Program-made: the position numbers and the translations under genes | The notes under the pieces: generated by a model | The model's database searches: none | What the model was told of the DNA's origin: nothing | Seen by the model: only the letters and a program-made list of their open reading frames with translations | Shown here: one piece after another, positions 1 to 6,938 of the stretch | Layout: every line of letters begins with the position of its first letter | Position numbering within the stretch: position 1 is the first letter of the stretch | From: Eubacterium sp. CAG:841 | GTDB lineage: Bacteria; Bacillota; Clostridia; Oscillospirales; CAG-272 | Reading direction: 5' to 3' | Length of the DNA: 17,843 bases | NCBI GenBank assembly: GCA_000437375.1 | Contig: FR898219.1 | Coordinates: forward strand, 4,028-21,870

Positions 1-2
1 TT

Positions 3-575
3 GAAAAGGCGATAGGAAAAACCGACCCTGACACAATAGTCACATTTTCCGGCAAAAATCCGCAGGGGATAGATATAGAAGATATAAAAGCGCTGATAAA
101 ACGCGTAAAGTCAACAGGAGCGAAGACAGTTCTTGATTCAAGCTCTTTTGAGATAGCAGACGTGATTGATGCAGGCGCATGGCTGATAAAGCCGAATGAA
201 GAAGAGGTAGCTCGCTACGCCGGAATATCCGAGCCAAGCATAGATCAGATAATTGATTTCGCATTCCGCACGAGAAAAAGCGGAACGGAAAATGTTATGG
301 TCAGCCTCGGAAAAAGGGGAGCGATGCTTGTCTGCGCCGAAGGCGTTTTTTCGGCAAAACCTCCGAAGATAGACGCCATATCGACGATAGGCGCGGGAGA
401 CAGCTCCGTCGCCGGCTTTGTAAAAGCCGCGTCGGAAGGTAAAAATGCGGAAGAATGTCTGCGTACGGCGGTGGCGTTCGGAAGCGCCGCGTGCCTTACT
501 TCGGGGACAAGACCTCCGGAGGGGAAGGACATAGAAAAGCTTTTCTCCGCAATAAAAACAGAAAAGCTGAGCTGA
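3..575 (+). CDS. PfkB-family sugar-phosphate kinase, 1-phosphofructokinase-like (5' end cut off)
   Basis: C-terminal part (about 190 residues) of a ribokinase/PfkB-fold kinase; the frame is open from base 3, so the gene starts before the window. Full-length family members are about 300 residues, so roughly the N-terminal third is missing. Visible hallmarks are the central WLIKPNEEE segment (in FruK/LacC the KPN-x-x-E motif contacts nucleotide and metal) and the PfkB signature 2, IGAGDSSVAGF, whose Asp is the catalytic base and whose GAGD forms the anion hole. The family phosphorylates a sugar phosphate with ATP in the cytosol; the KPN and GAGDS-VAGF pattern favours 1-phosphofructokinase (FruK) or tagatose-6-phosphate kinase (LacC) over ribokinase. 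Substrate cannot be decided without the N-terminal sugar-binding half. No U-tracted terminator follows, only a GC hairpin at 584-598. Confidence 0.85.
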   Translation, partial: EKAIGKTDPDTIVTFSGKNPQGIDIEDIKALIKRVKSTGAKTVLDSSSFEIADVIDAGAWLIKPNEEEVARYAGISEPSIDQIIDFAFRTRKSGTENVMVSLGKRGAMLVCAEGVFSAKPPKIDAISTIGAGDSSVAGFVKAASEGKNAEECLRTAVAFGSAACLTSGTRPPEGKDIEKLFSAIKTEKLS

Positions 576-580
576 TGATT

Positions 581-609
581 TTGACGCGCTCCGCGCGTTG
601 AGATAAATT
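581..609 (+). promoter_or_regulatory. Weak SigA-type promoter candidate with GC hairpin in the spacer
   Basis: TTGACG at 581-586 (5 of 6 to consensus), 17 bp spacer, TAAATT at 604-609 (4 of 6). The spacer contains a perfect inverted repeat, ACGCGC-TCC-GCGCGT, at 584-598, which overlaps the -35 end. It may instead be a transcript 3'-end hairpin of the kinase gene, but no T-run follows. Either reading is tentative. Confidence 0.3.
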
Positions 610-641
610 ATCAAAAATATTATAAGAAGGGGAACTTCATA

Positions 642-2927
642 ATGAAAAAAATACTCGCACTTGTACTTGCCGTCACAATGCTGGCGCTTGTTCTCTGTGC
701 GTGCGGACAGGGAAATCCCTCCGTTACGACAGAAAGCACCACGACAGAAACGACGACCGGCAGTACCGAAACAACGACAACGGGTTCGACATCTTCGGAA
801 ACAACGACAAAGGCCGAAGAAACAACTACCAAGGTAACTCCCGTAGTTGAACTCGGTAAGTTTGATTCAAGCAAAATCGTGCTTTCTTTCGGCGCACTTT
901 CCGACGTACATCTTCAGAACGGTCAGACGATGCCTACGGATAAATTTTACAAAGCACTCAATCTTCTTAAGGATTATGCGATAAAATCAGGCGATAAAGA
1001 CGGTATCGACGCCGTTATGATCGCGGGCGACCTTACTCAGACAGGTCAGGTAAGCGAAGCTCAGAGTGTAAGAGACACATACAAAAAAGTATTTGATGAA
1101 ACAAAAGTTCCGCTTCTTTTCACAACGGGTAACCACGAAGAATGTTACGGCGGCGTGCTTTACATGAGCGATTTCCGCAACATATTCGGCGAATCATTCT
1201 TCAAGTATGATCTTGCGGAGTATGAAACCGACTTTTCAAACGGCAGCCGTCTTTGCAAGGTAGGCGATTATTATTTCATATTCCTTCAGCCCGACAGCGC
1301 TGTAAGCTACCGTAAGGTAAACGGCGTTGCGGCTCCTTATAAGTCCGCAACAAAGGAATGGCTCAGAAACACTCTTGAAATGCTCAAGAAAAACGATCCC
1401 GAAAAGCCGATATTCGTTTTCACTCATCCGATGATATATCATACGGTTTACGGAAGCGAGCTTTATACGGGCGATAACCTCATGTGGTACACAACAGACC
1501 TTACGGATATCCTTTCCGATTATCCTCAGGTAATGACGTTCAGCGGTCACCTTCATTTCCCGCTCAACGATCCGAAAAGCATAATGCAGACAGACTTTAC
1601 ATCTCTCGGATGCGGTTCCGTCCGTTACATGGCAATTGAAAACGGCGGATATACAAATATGAAATCCGGCACGGTTATGAACGACTGCGATGAATTTTCT
1701 CAGGGCTTCCTTGTTCAGGTTGACGAAAACGGCAACGTAAGACTCAATCGCATGGATTTCTACAACGAAACAACAATTGGCGAGGCATGGGAAGTAAGCC
1801 ATCCCGTATCGGATAATTCTCACCTTTCCGCCTATCCTTACACGCGTGCGGAGAAGAACACGGCTCCCGTTTTCCCGGAAGACGCAATAACAATTGAATA
1901 CGGAAGCAAATCCGCAAGCGGCAAAATAAAGACAACCATCAAATTCAAATCCGCTATGGACGACGAATTTGCACATCACTACATACTTTCTTTCGGTACG
2001 ACAAAGGTTACCGTAAAGAAAACCGTTAAAATACTTGCGGACTTCTACCGTCACGGCGATCCTGCCGATATGAAAAAAGAGTGGGAATACTCAATGGGTA
2101 CTCTTACTCCCGGCAGCGAATATGAGGTATCCGTAATAGCGGTTGACTCATGGGGCGCCGAAAGCGAGAAAATAACAAAGGTGTTCACCGTTGAAGAAGG
2201 CAAGCCGACAGAACCGCAGAAAACTGAAATTTATGCCGACATCGACTTTGCGGACGGAAAGATGACAGATACTCTCGGTCGCGTAACGCTCAAAAATAAC
2301 GGCGCTTCCGTAGAAAAGATCGAAGTTTCTCATGCCGGAAAGAAATATACGGTTGAGGCGCTTCACGCAACAAAGGGCAAGTATGTTATCGGTCAGTTCA
2401 ACGAGCTTACAAGCGCGGTAAGCTTTGCAAACTTTGCAGAGGGGGGCTTCTCTGTTGAAGCTTTCTATGTAACCACTACAAGCACGGGCAAGGTTCAGGG
2501 CATTGTATGCGGAACGCAGGCAGGCGGCTGGGGGCTTGCGGAGCAGGCAACAGGACAGCCTTACTTCATCACCGGCGGATCGGGCGGACTTTCCGGCTAC
2601 AACCCGAGCGTTGTCGCAAGTTCGGCATCTTCGAATACAGAGCTTACGCATGTCGTTGCAACGTATGACTTTGAAGCTAAAAAGAGCTATATTTATGTAA
2701 ACGGCAAGCTTGCCGGAACAGCAGCTATAAATACCGATTTCAAGGTCGGCGGCGGCAGCACGTTCAATTATTTCTGTCTCGGCGACGATATAACTTCAGG
2801 GCTTAAGGGCGGAGATTTCCCCGTCGGCAATATGATAATGACAGATGCCAAGATTTATAAAGGTGCACTTACGGCAGCCGAAGCTTCTACAGCTTATACA
2901 AACGCTGTGGCTTCTCTCTCAAAATAA
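642..2927 (+). CDS. Secreted lipoprotein with calcineurin-like metallophosphoesterase and LamG-like domains
   Basis: A 761-residue exported protein. Residues 1-20 form a lipoprotein signal with lipobox L-C-A-C (lipidated Cys21). Residues 28-64 are a Thr/Ser/Glu-rich linker. A metallophosphoesterase domain follows, with its metal-ligand set in order: D88-x-H90, G129-D130, G163-N-H165-E, H262 (FTHP) and G302-H-L-H305. About residues 410-520 look fibronectin-III-like, ending in a PGSEYEVSVIAVD strand, and about 530-755 look like a LamG/concanavalin-A-like jelly roll (GGFSVEAFY, HVVATYDF, YIYVNGKLAGT). Predicted location is the outer face of the membrane. The substrate is unknown: a phosphoester, nucleotide or phospholipid, with the LamG domain possibly binding glycan. 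The start has an AGAAGGGGA ribosome site. A terminator follows directly, so it is monocistronic or the last gene after the kinase. Domain borders are estimates by eye. Confidence 0.9.
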   Translation: MKKILALVLAVTMLALVLCACGQGNPSVTTESTTTETTTGSTETTTTGSTSSETTTKAEETTTKVTPVVELGKFDSSKIVLSFGALSDVHLQNGQTMPTDKFYKALNLLKDYAIKSGDKDGIDAVMIAGDLTQTGQVSEAQSVRDTYKKVFDETKVPLLFTTGNHEECYGGVLYMSDFRNIFGESFFKYDLAEYETDFSNGSRLCKVGDYYFIFLQPDSAVSYRKVNGVAAPYKSATKEWLRNTLEMLKKNDPEKPIFVFTHPMIYHTVYGSELYTGDNLMWYTTDLTDILSDYPQVMTFSGHLHFPLNDPKSIMQTDFTSLGCGSVRYMAIENGGYTNMKSGTVMNDCDEFSQGFLVQVDENGNVRLNRMDFYNETTIGEAWEVSHPVSDNSHLSAYPYTRAEKNTAPVFPEDAITIEYGSKSASGKIKTTIKFKSAMDDEFAHHYILSFGTTKVTVKKTVKILADFYRHGDPADMKKEWEYSMGTLTPGSEYEVSVIAVDSWGAESEKITKVFTVEEGKPTEPQKTEIYADIDFADGKMTDTLGRVTLKNNGASVEKIEVSHAGKKYTVEALHATKGKYVIGQFNELTSAVSFANFAEGGFSVEAFYVTTTSTGKVQGIVCGTQAGGWGLAEQATGQPYFITGGSGGLSGYNPSVVASSASSNTELTHVVATYDFEAKKSYIYVNGKLAGTAAINTDFKVGGGSTFNYFCLGDDITSGLKGGDFPVGNMIMTDAKIYKGALTAAEASTAYTNAVASLSK
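723..833 (+). repeat. Low-complexity Thr/Ser/Glu-rich linker coding repeat
   Basis: Degenerate ACN-rich repeat encoding runs such as TTTETTTGS within the lipoprotein, directly after the lipidated cysteine. It is typical of cell-envelope spacers that carry a catalytic domain through the wall, and such tracts can vary in length between strains. Similar but shorter Thr-rich spacers occur in the gene at 8096 and in the lipoprotein at 17164. Confidence 0.7.
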
Positions 2928-2940
2928 TTTCATAAACAAG

Positions 2941-2975
2941 AAACAGTCTGCGGCAATTGCCGCAGGCTGTTTTTA
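2941..2975. terminator. Rho-independent terminator, probably bidirectional
   Basis: Inverted repeat CAG-T-CTGCGGC, loop AATT, GCCGCAG-G-CTG at 2944-2969, extended by AAA/TTT and followed by a T-run on the plus strand; a matching A-rich flank serves the minus strand. It lies between the convergent genes ending at 2927 and 2987. Confidence 0.85.
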
Positions 2976-2986
2976 CAGTTTCTTTG

Positions 2987-3436
2987 TTATTCGCCGAAGC
3001 TCCATATTTCCTCGCCCGTAGATTCATTGAAGAATACGCCAAGCTCGACATATGAAAGCTTTCCGAATTCAAAATTGAACCATGCGGCGATATCGTCAAA
3101 AAATACGGTTTCTTCAGTAGGTGTGTCGTTCTCGGAAAAACGTGTGCAGCCTGCCGATTTTACAAGACGCATAACATCGTCTTTTTCGCGCAGGAACACT
3201 TTTTTGCCGAAGACGGTCATCTCGGGAGAAAAGCATTGGATGAGCGTTACGCGCATATCCTTTTCACGCTCAAACCAGACCATCATCATTTCACGATTGT
3301 ATATATATGTCTGACCGTAGATCTCGTCATCTTCGCAGACATTTATTTTGTCCGGCATGCCGAGCACGTTTACGACATCCTTCGGCGTCATTCCGAAAAG
3401 CACTCCGCACGCGCCGACTCCGAATTCAAGTTTCAT
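2987..3436 (-). CDS. Unknown 149-residue protein downstream of the PPTase
   Basis: I do not recognise a characterised family. The 149-residue soluble protein has no signal or membrane segment. Its N-terminus has the pattern LFGMTPKDVVNVLGMPDK, which resembles the helix-turn-Gly-x-Pro motif seen in BLIP/SmpA-like small domains and some immunity-type proteins, followed by a predicted beta-rich part (TYIYNREMMMVWFE) and a C-terminal WFNFEFGKLSYVELGVF strand pair. The start is ATG at 3436 behind a weak GTGAGTGAGC ribosome site. It lies 18 bases after the phosphopantetheinyl transferase stop on the same strand, so the two are probably co-transcribed and this gene is second. A functional link to the transferase is not shown. 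Confidence 0.7.
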   Translation of the reverse strand: MKLEFGVGACGVLFGMTPKDVVNVLGMPDKINVCEDDEIYGQTYIYNREMMMVWFEREKDMRVTLIQCFSPEMTVFGKKVFLREKDDVMRLVKSAGCTRFSENDTPTEETVFFDDIAAWFNFEFGKLSYVELGVFFNESTGEEIWSFGE

Positions 3437-3454
3437 ATAAGCTCACTCACTTTT

Positions 3455-4126
3455 TCAAAGGGTAATTTTTTCAATTGAATATTCTGCTTTGCATTTTGTG
3501 CACACCGCTCCGCGACATTTGTAAACGTCGCGTATTTCGGTAAAGAACACGTCGTCAAGTATTTTGCCGTCCACTTTTATTTTCGGGGTTCCGCCGGGAA
3601 ATACCATTGCAAGTGGCGCAAGACCGCGATCAAAGCCTTTGCCCGTCATTTTGACGTAGCTTTCGCGAAGCGTCCACAAGCGGCAGAAGGCTTCTGCGGG
3701 CGACGGACTGAGACTTATGGCGTCACGCTCGAGCGGAGTGAAGAATCTGTCCGCTATGGGCATTACGGTTTCGGCTTCGGCGATCTCTTCAAGATCTGCT
3801 CCGACCTCTGTGTCGGATACGGCGCAAAGCACATATTTGCCCGTATGCGATACGTTGAAGAAAACGCCGTCCGCATTTGAAACATACGGCTTTCCCATAT
3901 CGGAAACTTTTATTTCAAAATCGTTTTTTCCGAAAACTTTCTTAAGTGCCGTCGGAATTATAAGTCCTGCTCCGAGCAAAAACGCTTTTGTTTCCGGACG
4001 TTTTGCACGGTCTATCCGAGCCTGCCTTTCGGCGCTTATGTCCGCTCTGCGCGAAAGAAGAGCGTCTTCTTCAAAATATTTTGATATATCTGCGTAAAAA
4101 ACTTTAACAAAACTCATATTTTTCAA
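3455..4126 (-). CDS. 4'-phosphopantetheinyl transferase, Sfp type
   Basis: Transfers the phosphopantetheine arm of CoA to a conserved serine of carrier proteins in the cytosol. Numbered from the TTG at 4126 (223 residues), the family set is present: NVSHTGKYV at 91-99, the Mg-binding pair in VGADLEE (D111, E113), the FFTPLE segment around 129-133, and W151-T-L-R-E155-S-Y-V-K159, the W-x-x-[KR]-E-[SA]-x-x-K signature. The length is normal for Sfp-type enzymes, longer than AcpS. The C-terminus contains three cysteines in CRGAVCTKC. The start is uncertain: TTG at 4126 or ATG at 4117 (MSFVKVFYADIS, a natural N-terminus for the family); neither has a good ribosome site. No polyketide or peptide synthetase gene is nearby, so the carrier target may be fatty-acid ACP or a protein encoded elsewhere. 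Confidence 0.9.
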   Translation of the reverse strand: MKNMSFVKVFYADISKYFEEDALLSRRADISAERQARIDRAKRPETKAFLLGAGLIIPTALKKVFGKNDFEIKVSDMGKPYVSNADGVFFNVSHTGKYVLCAVSDTEVGADLEEIAEAETVMPIADRFFTPLERDAISLSPSPAEAFCRLWTLRESYVKMTGKGFDRGLAPLAMVFPGGTPKIKVDGKILDDVFFTEIRDVYKCRGAVCTKCKAEYSIEKITL

Positions 4127-4189
4127 GCGGTAAATCCGACGGGGCGGAAATTCCTTTCTTCATTTTTTCAGTACTGCGGCAGATTTGTC

Positions 4190-4201
4190 GTCAGATCTGA
4201 C
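4190..4201. promoter_or_regulatory. Perfect 12-bp palindrome, possible operator
   Basis: GTCAGATCTGAC is a perfect dyad lying about 10-25 bases downstream of the predicted start of transcription for the minus-strand PPTase promoter. The position suits a repressor site in the 5' leader. A chance palindrome is possible, and no regulator gene is adjacent. Confidence 0.3.
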
Positions 4202-4219
4202 CATCTTCAGCCAAAACAT

Positions 4220-4248
4220 ATTTTAACACAGTAAATATATAAAGTCAA
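4220..4248 (-). promoter_or_regulatory. SigA-type promoter of the PPTase operon
   Basis: On the minus strand, TTGACT (4248-4243, 5 of 6), spacer exactly 17 bp, TAAAAT (4225-4220, 5 of 6). It implies a 5' leader of about 90 bases before the transferase. Confidence 0.7.
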
Positions 4249-4270
4249 CGCAAAAAAATGAAGAAAACTA

Positions 4271-4299
4271 TGGACAAACGCCCCAAATGCTGATAAAAT
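4271..4299 (+). promoter_or_regulatory. SigA-type promoter of the HAD phosphatase/SDR operon
   Basis: TGGACA at 4271-4276 (5 of 6), 17 bp spacer, TAAAAT at 4294-4299 (5 of 6). The gene starts 32 bases downstream. It is divergent from the PPTase promoter. Confidence 0.65.
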
Positions 4300-4331
4300 C
4301 ATAAAAGCGACAATCGCCGAAGGAGTTTTTT

Positions 4332-4985
4332 ATGATAAAGGCTGTTATATTTGATCTTGACGGGACGCTTGCTTACACTCTGCCCGATCTTACGGAAGGA
4401 ATGAACAAAGCAAGAGCATGCTACGGACTTCCGCCTATAACCGAGCAATTTCTGCTTACTTTTATAAACGGAACGACGGATCAGTTCATTCGCAACGCTT
4501 TTCCGCAAGGTCACAGCGACGAATATTACAGCAAGGCGAAAGAGATATATCTGAACGAGTACGGTCAGTGCTATCTTCACAACACAAAGGCGTATGACGG
4601 TATGGCGGAGACGCTTTCAAAGCTTTATGCGGACGGGCTCCCGCTTGCGGTGTTCACGAATAAAGACAACGACCACGCAAATGATATAGTGAAAAAGCTT
4701 TACGGGGACAAGATTTTCGATGAAATACTCGGCACGGGAAGATTTCCTGGAAAGCCAAGTCCGGAAGGGGCGCTTTATCTTGCGGAAAAATACGGCGTAA
4801 AGCCATGCGAATGTGCATTCGTGGGCGATTCCGACATTGATATGAAGACTGCAAAAAATGCGGGTATGGTAGCTGTCGGTGCCACTTGGGGCTACCGTGA
4901 AAAAGAAATACTTATCGGAGCGGGTGCCGATATAACGGCAGACAACCCGCGCGATATCTACGAAATTATAAAGAAAATCAAATGA
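4332..4985 (+). CDS. HAD-family hydrolase, phosphoglycolate phosphatase-like
   Basis: A 217-residue cytosolic haloacid-dehalogenase-superfamily phosphatase with a complete motif set: motif I D8-L-D10-G-T at the N-terminus (D8 nucleophile, D10 acid/base), motif II T109 (VFTN), motif III K141 (GKPSPEG) and motif IV G165-D-S-D-I-D170. A helical cap (about residues 15-85) lies between motif I and II, which is subclass C1 and points to Gph/PgmB-type enzymes acting on small phosphates such as 2-phosphoglycolate. The exact substrate is not determinable. An AAGGAG ribosome site sits at 4319-4324. It is 18 bases upstream of the SDR gene, so it is the first gene of a two-gene operon; this raises the possibility of a sugar-phosphate substrate linked to hexuronate use, which is inference only. 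Confidence 0.85.
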   Translation: MIKAVIFDLDGTLAYTLPDLTEGMNKARACYGLPPITEQFLLTFINGTTDQFIRNAFPQGHSDEYYSKAKEIYLNEYGQCYLHNTKAYDGMAETLSKLYADGLPLAVFTNKDNDHANDIVKKLYGDKIFDEILGTGRFPGKPSPEGALYLAEKYGVKPCECAFVGDSDIDMKTAKNAGMVAVGATWGYREKEILIGAGADITADNPRDIYEIIKKIK

Positions 4986-5003
4986 TTAAAGGAGAAATGA
5001 AAT

Positions 5004-5861
5004 ATGGTAAAACTTCCTTTCAAAATTGACCTTTCGGGAAAGGTTGCTGTTGTTACGGGCGGCGGCGGCGTGCTTTGCTCCGGCTTTGCCGAAGCGCTTG
5101 CAGCCTGCGGCGCAAAGGTTGCCGTATGCGATCTTCGTCTTGAACCTGCTCAGGCAGTTGCCGACAGAATAAATGCTGACGGCGGCAAGGCTGTTGCGGT
5201 TGAAGCAAACGTGCTTGATAAAGAGAGCCTTCTCTGTGCAAGAGAAAAGATCAATGCCGAACTCGGCACATGCGATATACTTCTCAACGGTGCGGGAGGC
5301 AACAACCCAAAAGGCACGACTACAAAAGAATATCTTTTTCCCGAAGATATCGACGGCGGAGAAGATCTTGTAACTTTCTTTGACCTTGACCCCAAAGGCG
5401 TTGAATTTGTATTCAATCTCAATTTTCTCGGAACGCTTCTTCCCACACAGGTGTTCGCACGCGATATGGCGAAGAAGCCCGGATCGGTAATACTCAATGT
5501 TTCTTCAATGAACAGCTTTCGTCCGCTTACAAAGATACCCGCATATTCGGGCGCGAAAGCGGCTGTGTCGAACTTTACGCAGTGGCTTGCGGTTCATTTT
5601 TCAAAGGTCGGCATAAGAGTCAACGCGATCGCCCCCGGATTTTTTGTTACAAATCAGAACCGCGGAATGCTTATGAACGCTGACGGCTCGCTTACTCCGA
5701 GAAGCGAAAAAATACTCGCTCACACGCCTATGGGCAGATTCGGCGAGGTTGAAGATTTGACCGGCACGCTTCTGTGGCTGTGCGACAACGGCGCTTCGGG
5801 CTTTGTAAACGGTGTAGTTGTTCCGATTGACGGCGGATTTGCCGCTTATTCGGGAGTATAA
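5004..5861 (+). CDS. uxuB: SDR-family oxidoreductase, fructuronate reductase (D-mannonate oxidoreductase)-like
   Basis: A 285-residue short-chain dehydrogenase. It has the Rossmann nucleotide motif TGGGGVLCSG at 18-27, NGAGG at 95-99, a structural Asn around 138-140, catalytic Ser 167/168, Tyr181 and Lys185 (Y-x-x-x-K in AYSGAK), and the C-terminal IDGGF. The GAGGNNPKGTT stretch and the long insert before the catalytic Ser (DPKGVEFVFNLNFLGTLLPTQ) are typical of the Bacillus YjmF/UxuB type, which reduces D-fructuronate to D-mannonate with NADH in glucuronate breakdown. That assignment rests on remembered family resemblance. No other hexuronate gene (uxaC, uxuA) is in the window. A strong AAAGGAGA site precedes ATG 5004. 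Second gene of the operon, closed by a bidirectional terminator. Confidence 0.8.
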   Translation: MVKLPFKIDLSGKVAVVTGGGGVLCSGFAEALAACGAKVAVCDLRLEPAQAVADRINADGGKAVAVEANVLDKESLLCAREKINAELGTCDILLNGAGGNNPKGTTTKEYLFPEDIDGGEDLVTFFDLDPKGVEFVFNLNFLGTLLPTQVFARDMAKKPGSVILNVSSMNSFRPLTKIPAYSGAKAAVSNFTQWLAVHFSKVGIRVNAIAPGFFVTNQNRGMLMNADGSLTPRSEKILAHTPMGRFGEVEDLTGTLLWLCDNGASGFVNGVVVPIDGGFAAYSGV

Positions 5862-5871
5862 AAAAACAATA

Positions 5872-5900
5872 AAAAATCCCGCGTGAGCGGGATTTTTGTT
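5872..5900. terminator. Bidirectional rho-independent terminator
   Basis: AAAAATCCCGC, loop GTGA, GCGGGATTTTT at 5872-5897: a perfect 11-bp stem with A-run and T-run. It separates the convergent genes ending at 5861 and 5918. Confidence 0.9.
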
Positions 5901-5917
5901 TTGTACCGAGTTTTGCT

Positions 5918-6481
5918 TTATTCGCCCTTTGCGAGCTTTTCATAAAATTCTTCAAGGTCGTTTTTAAGCTCGTCGGTGTTTTCGCAGATGCTCAGCTTTT
6001 CAACCCAGAAAGCTTTGTATATTCTTATAAGCATAAGCTGAGTATATGCCACGCTGCGATTGAGCTTGTCCTCTGCATCGGCAAGGATGGCGTCTGCTTT
6101 TTTCTGTTCGGTGAGCTGCTCGTCTATGCCGTATTCTTCGCCATCTTCGCTTTCGGCTACCTTTTCTTTAAGCTCGCTTTCGGCTTTTTCGAGTTCTTCT
6201 TCAAGCTCTTCGTCCTGCTGAATCTCCTCTTCGCTTTTAGGACGTCTTACCGTGACCGTAGCGCGGCTGGCATAGCCGGGAACAAGATCCTTTACGTTTT
6301 CTTTTAGAGGTGAAAACTCGTATTCATCGGCTTTCTTTTCGTCGATTTCAACGTTAAGCTCGTAGCCGAGGAAGGAAAAACGGTCACGATAGCCGTCGCA
6401 GACGGCGTTTACCTCCGCAATAAGCTCGTTCTGGCGCGAAAGAATCTGCTCGTCTGACATTGTTTTGCGTTTGATTTCCAT
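5918..6481 (-). CDS. Acidic coiled-coil protein of unknown function
   Basis: Unrecognised 187-residue cytosolic protein with no signal or membrane segment. The N-terminal ~85 residues contain a short helix and a beta-rich stretch (RFSFLGYELNVEIDEKK, SRATVTVRRPKS). The middle (about 80-135) is a Glu/Lys-rich probable coiled coil (DEELEEELEKAESELKEK). The C-terminal ~50 residues are predicted helical and more hydrophobic (YTQLMLIRIYKAFWVEKLS). The protein is strongly acidic. ATG 6481 has an AAAAGGA ribosome site about 10 bases upstream. It is transcribed alone, convergent to the SDR gene and divergent from ireB; no clear promoter was found for it. The coiled coil suggests oligomerisation or a partner, possibly in cell division or wall regulation given the neighbouring ireB, but nothing in the sequence proves it. 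Confidence 0.65.
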   Translation of the reverse strand: MEIKRKTMSDEQILSRQNELIAEVNAVCDGYRDRFSFLGYELNVEIDEKKADEYEFSPLKENVKDLVPGYASRATVTVRRPKSEEEIQQDEELEEELEKAESELKEKVAESEDGEEYGIDEQLTEQKKADAILADAEDKLNRSVAYTQLMLIRIYKAFWVEKLSICENTDELKNDLEEFYEKLAKGE

Positions 6482-6542
6482 ATGTTACACATCCTTTTCA
6501 AGAAATATTTACGGCTTTGTGCCGTTAAAGTGCGAAAAAATG

Positions 6543-6571
6543 TTGAAAAATAAAACACATTGGTGTAAAAT
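6543..6571 (+). promoter_or_regulatory. SigA-type promoter of ireB
   Basis: TTGAAA at 6543-6548 (5 of 6), 17 bp spacer, TAAAAT at 6566-6571 (5 of 6). The ireB start lies 37 bases downstream behind a GAGGA ribosome site. Confidence 0.65.
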
Positions 6572-6607
6572 ATAAAAAAGATAAAAAATAAAAGCGAGGA
6601 TATCCGT

Positions 6608-6865
6608 ATGCACGCACAAGATATAGACAGAACAATGACCTTTTCCGTAGGAGCGCAGAGCGAAGAGGACACAAAGCAGATACTGATAACCGTTTATGAA
6701 GCACTTCTTGAAAAGGGCTATAACCCCATAAATCAGATAGTCGGATATCTGCTTTCGGAGGATCCGACGTATATAACGAGTTATAAAAATGCGCGTGCGC
6801 TCATCCGCAAGATAGACAGGGACGAGCTTATGAACAAGATGGTAAAAAAATATCTCGGTATTTGA
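6608..6865 (+). CDS. ireB: IreB family regulatory phosphoprotein (UPF0297/DUF965)
   Basis: An 85-residue protein carrying the family's near-invariant core EKGYNPINQIVGYLLSEDP and the following ALIRKIDRDEL helix. In Enterococcus faecalis IreB is phosphorylated by the PASTA kinase IreK near its N-terminus and restrains cephalosporin resistance; the Bacillus homologue is YrzL. Here Thr9 and Thr11 in IDRTMTF sit at the matching place, so phosphorylation by a PrkC/IreK-type kinase is likely. The start is ATG 6608 behind GAGGA. In many Firmicutes the gene sits between alaS and ruvX (yrrK); here it stands alone with its own promoter, next to an M14 wall peptidase. Function is known from relatives; the regulatory target in this organism is unknown. 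Confidence 0.93.
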   Translation: MHAQDIDRTMTFSVGAQSEEDTKQILITVYEALLEKGYNPINQIVGYLLSEDPTYITSYKNARALIRKIDRDELMNKMVKKYLGI

Positions 6866-6884
6866 ATTACATTATTATTATAAA

Positions 6885-6938
6885 GCATACTGCGGCACGA
6901 TTGCAAGAGTTTTTTATCCGAATGAAGCCGCAGTAAGC
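6885..6938. terminator. Inverted repeat with long loop, possible bidirectional 3'-end signal
   Basis: GCATACTGCGGC at 6885-6896 pairs with GCCGCAGTAAGC at 6927-6938 (11 of 12 bases), with a 30-base loop containing a T6 run. It lies between the convergent ireB and peptidase genes and runs into the last codons of the peptidase. The loop is unusually long for a terminator, so the call is tentative. Confidence 0.35.

Noticed and set aside
723..833. Thr-codon repeat as a CRISPR or DNA-level repeat array
   Set aside because: The repeat is irregular, in frame and explained by a low-complexity protein linker; no spacer structure.
1236..2054. Long minus-strand open frame (272 codons) inside the lipoprotein gene
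   Set aside because: It lies wholly antisense to a gene with intact metallophosphoesterase motifs, has no ribosome site, and its translation is Cys/Tyr/Arg-rich without family resemblance.
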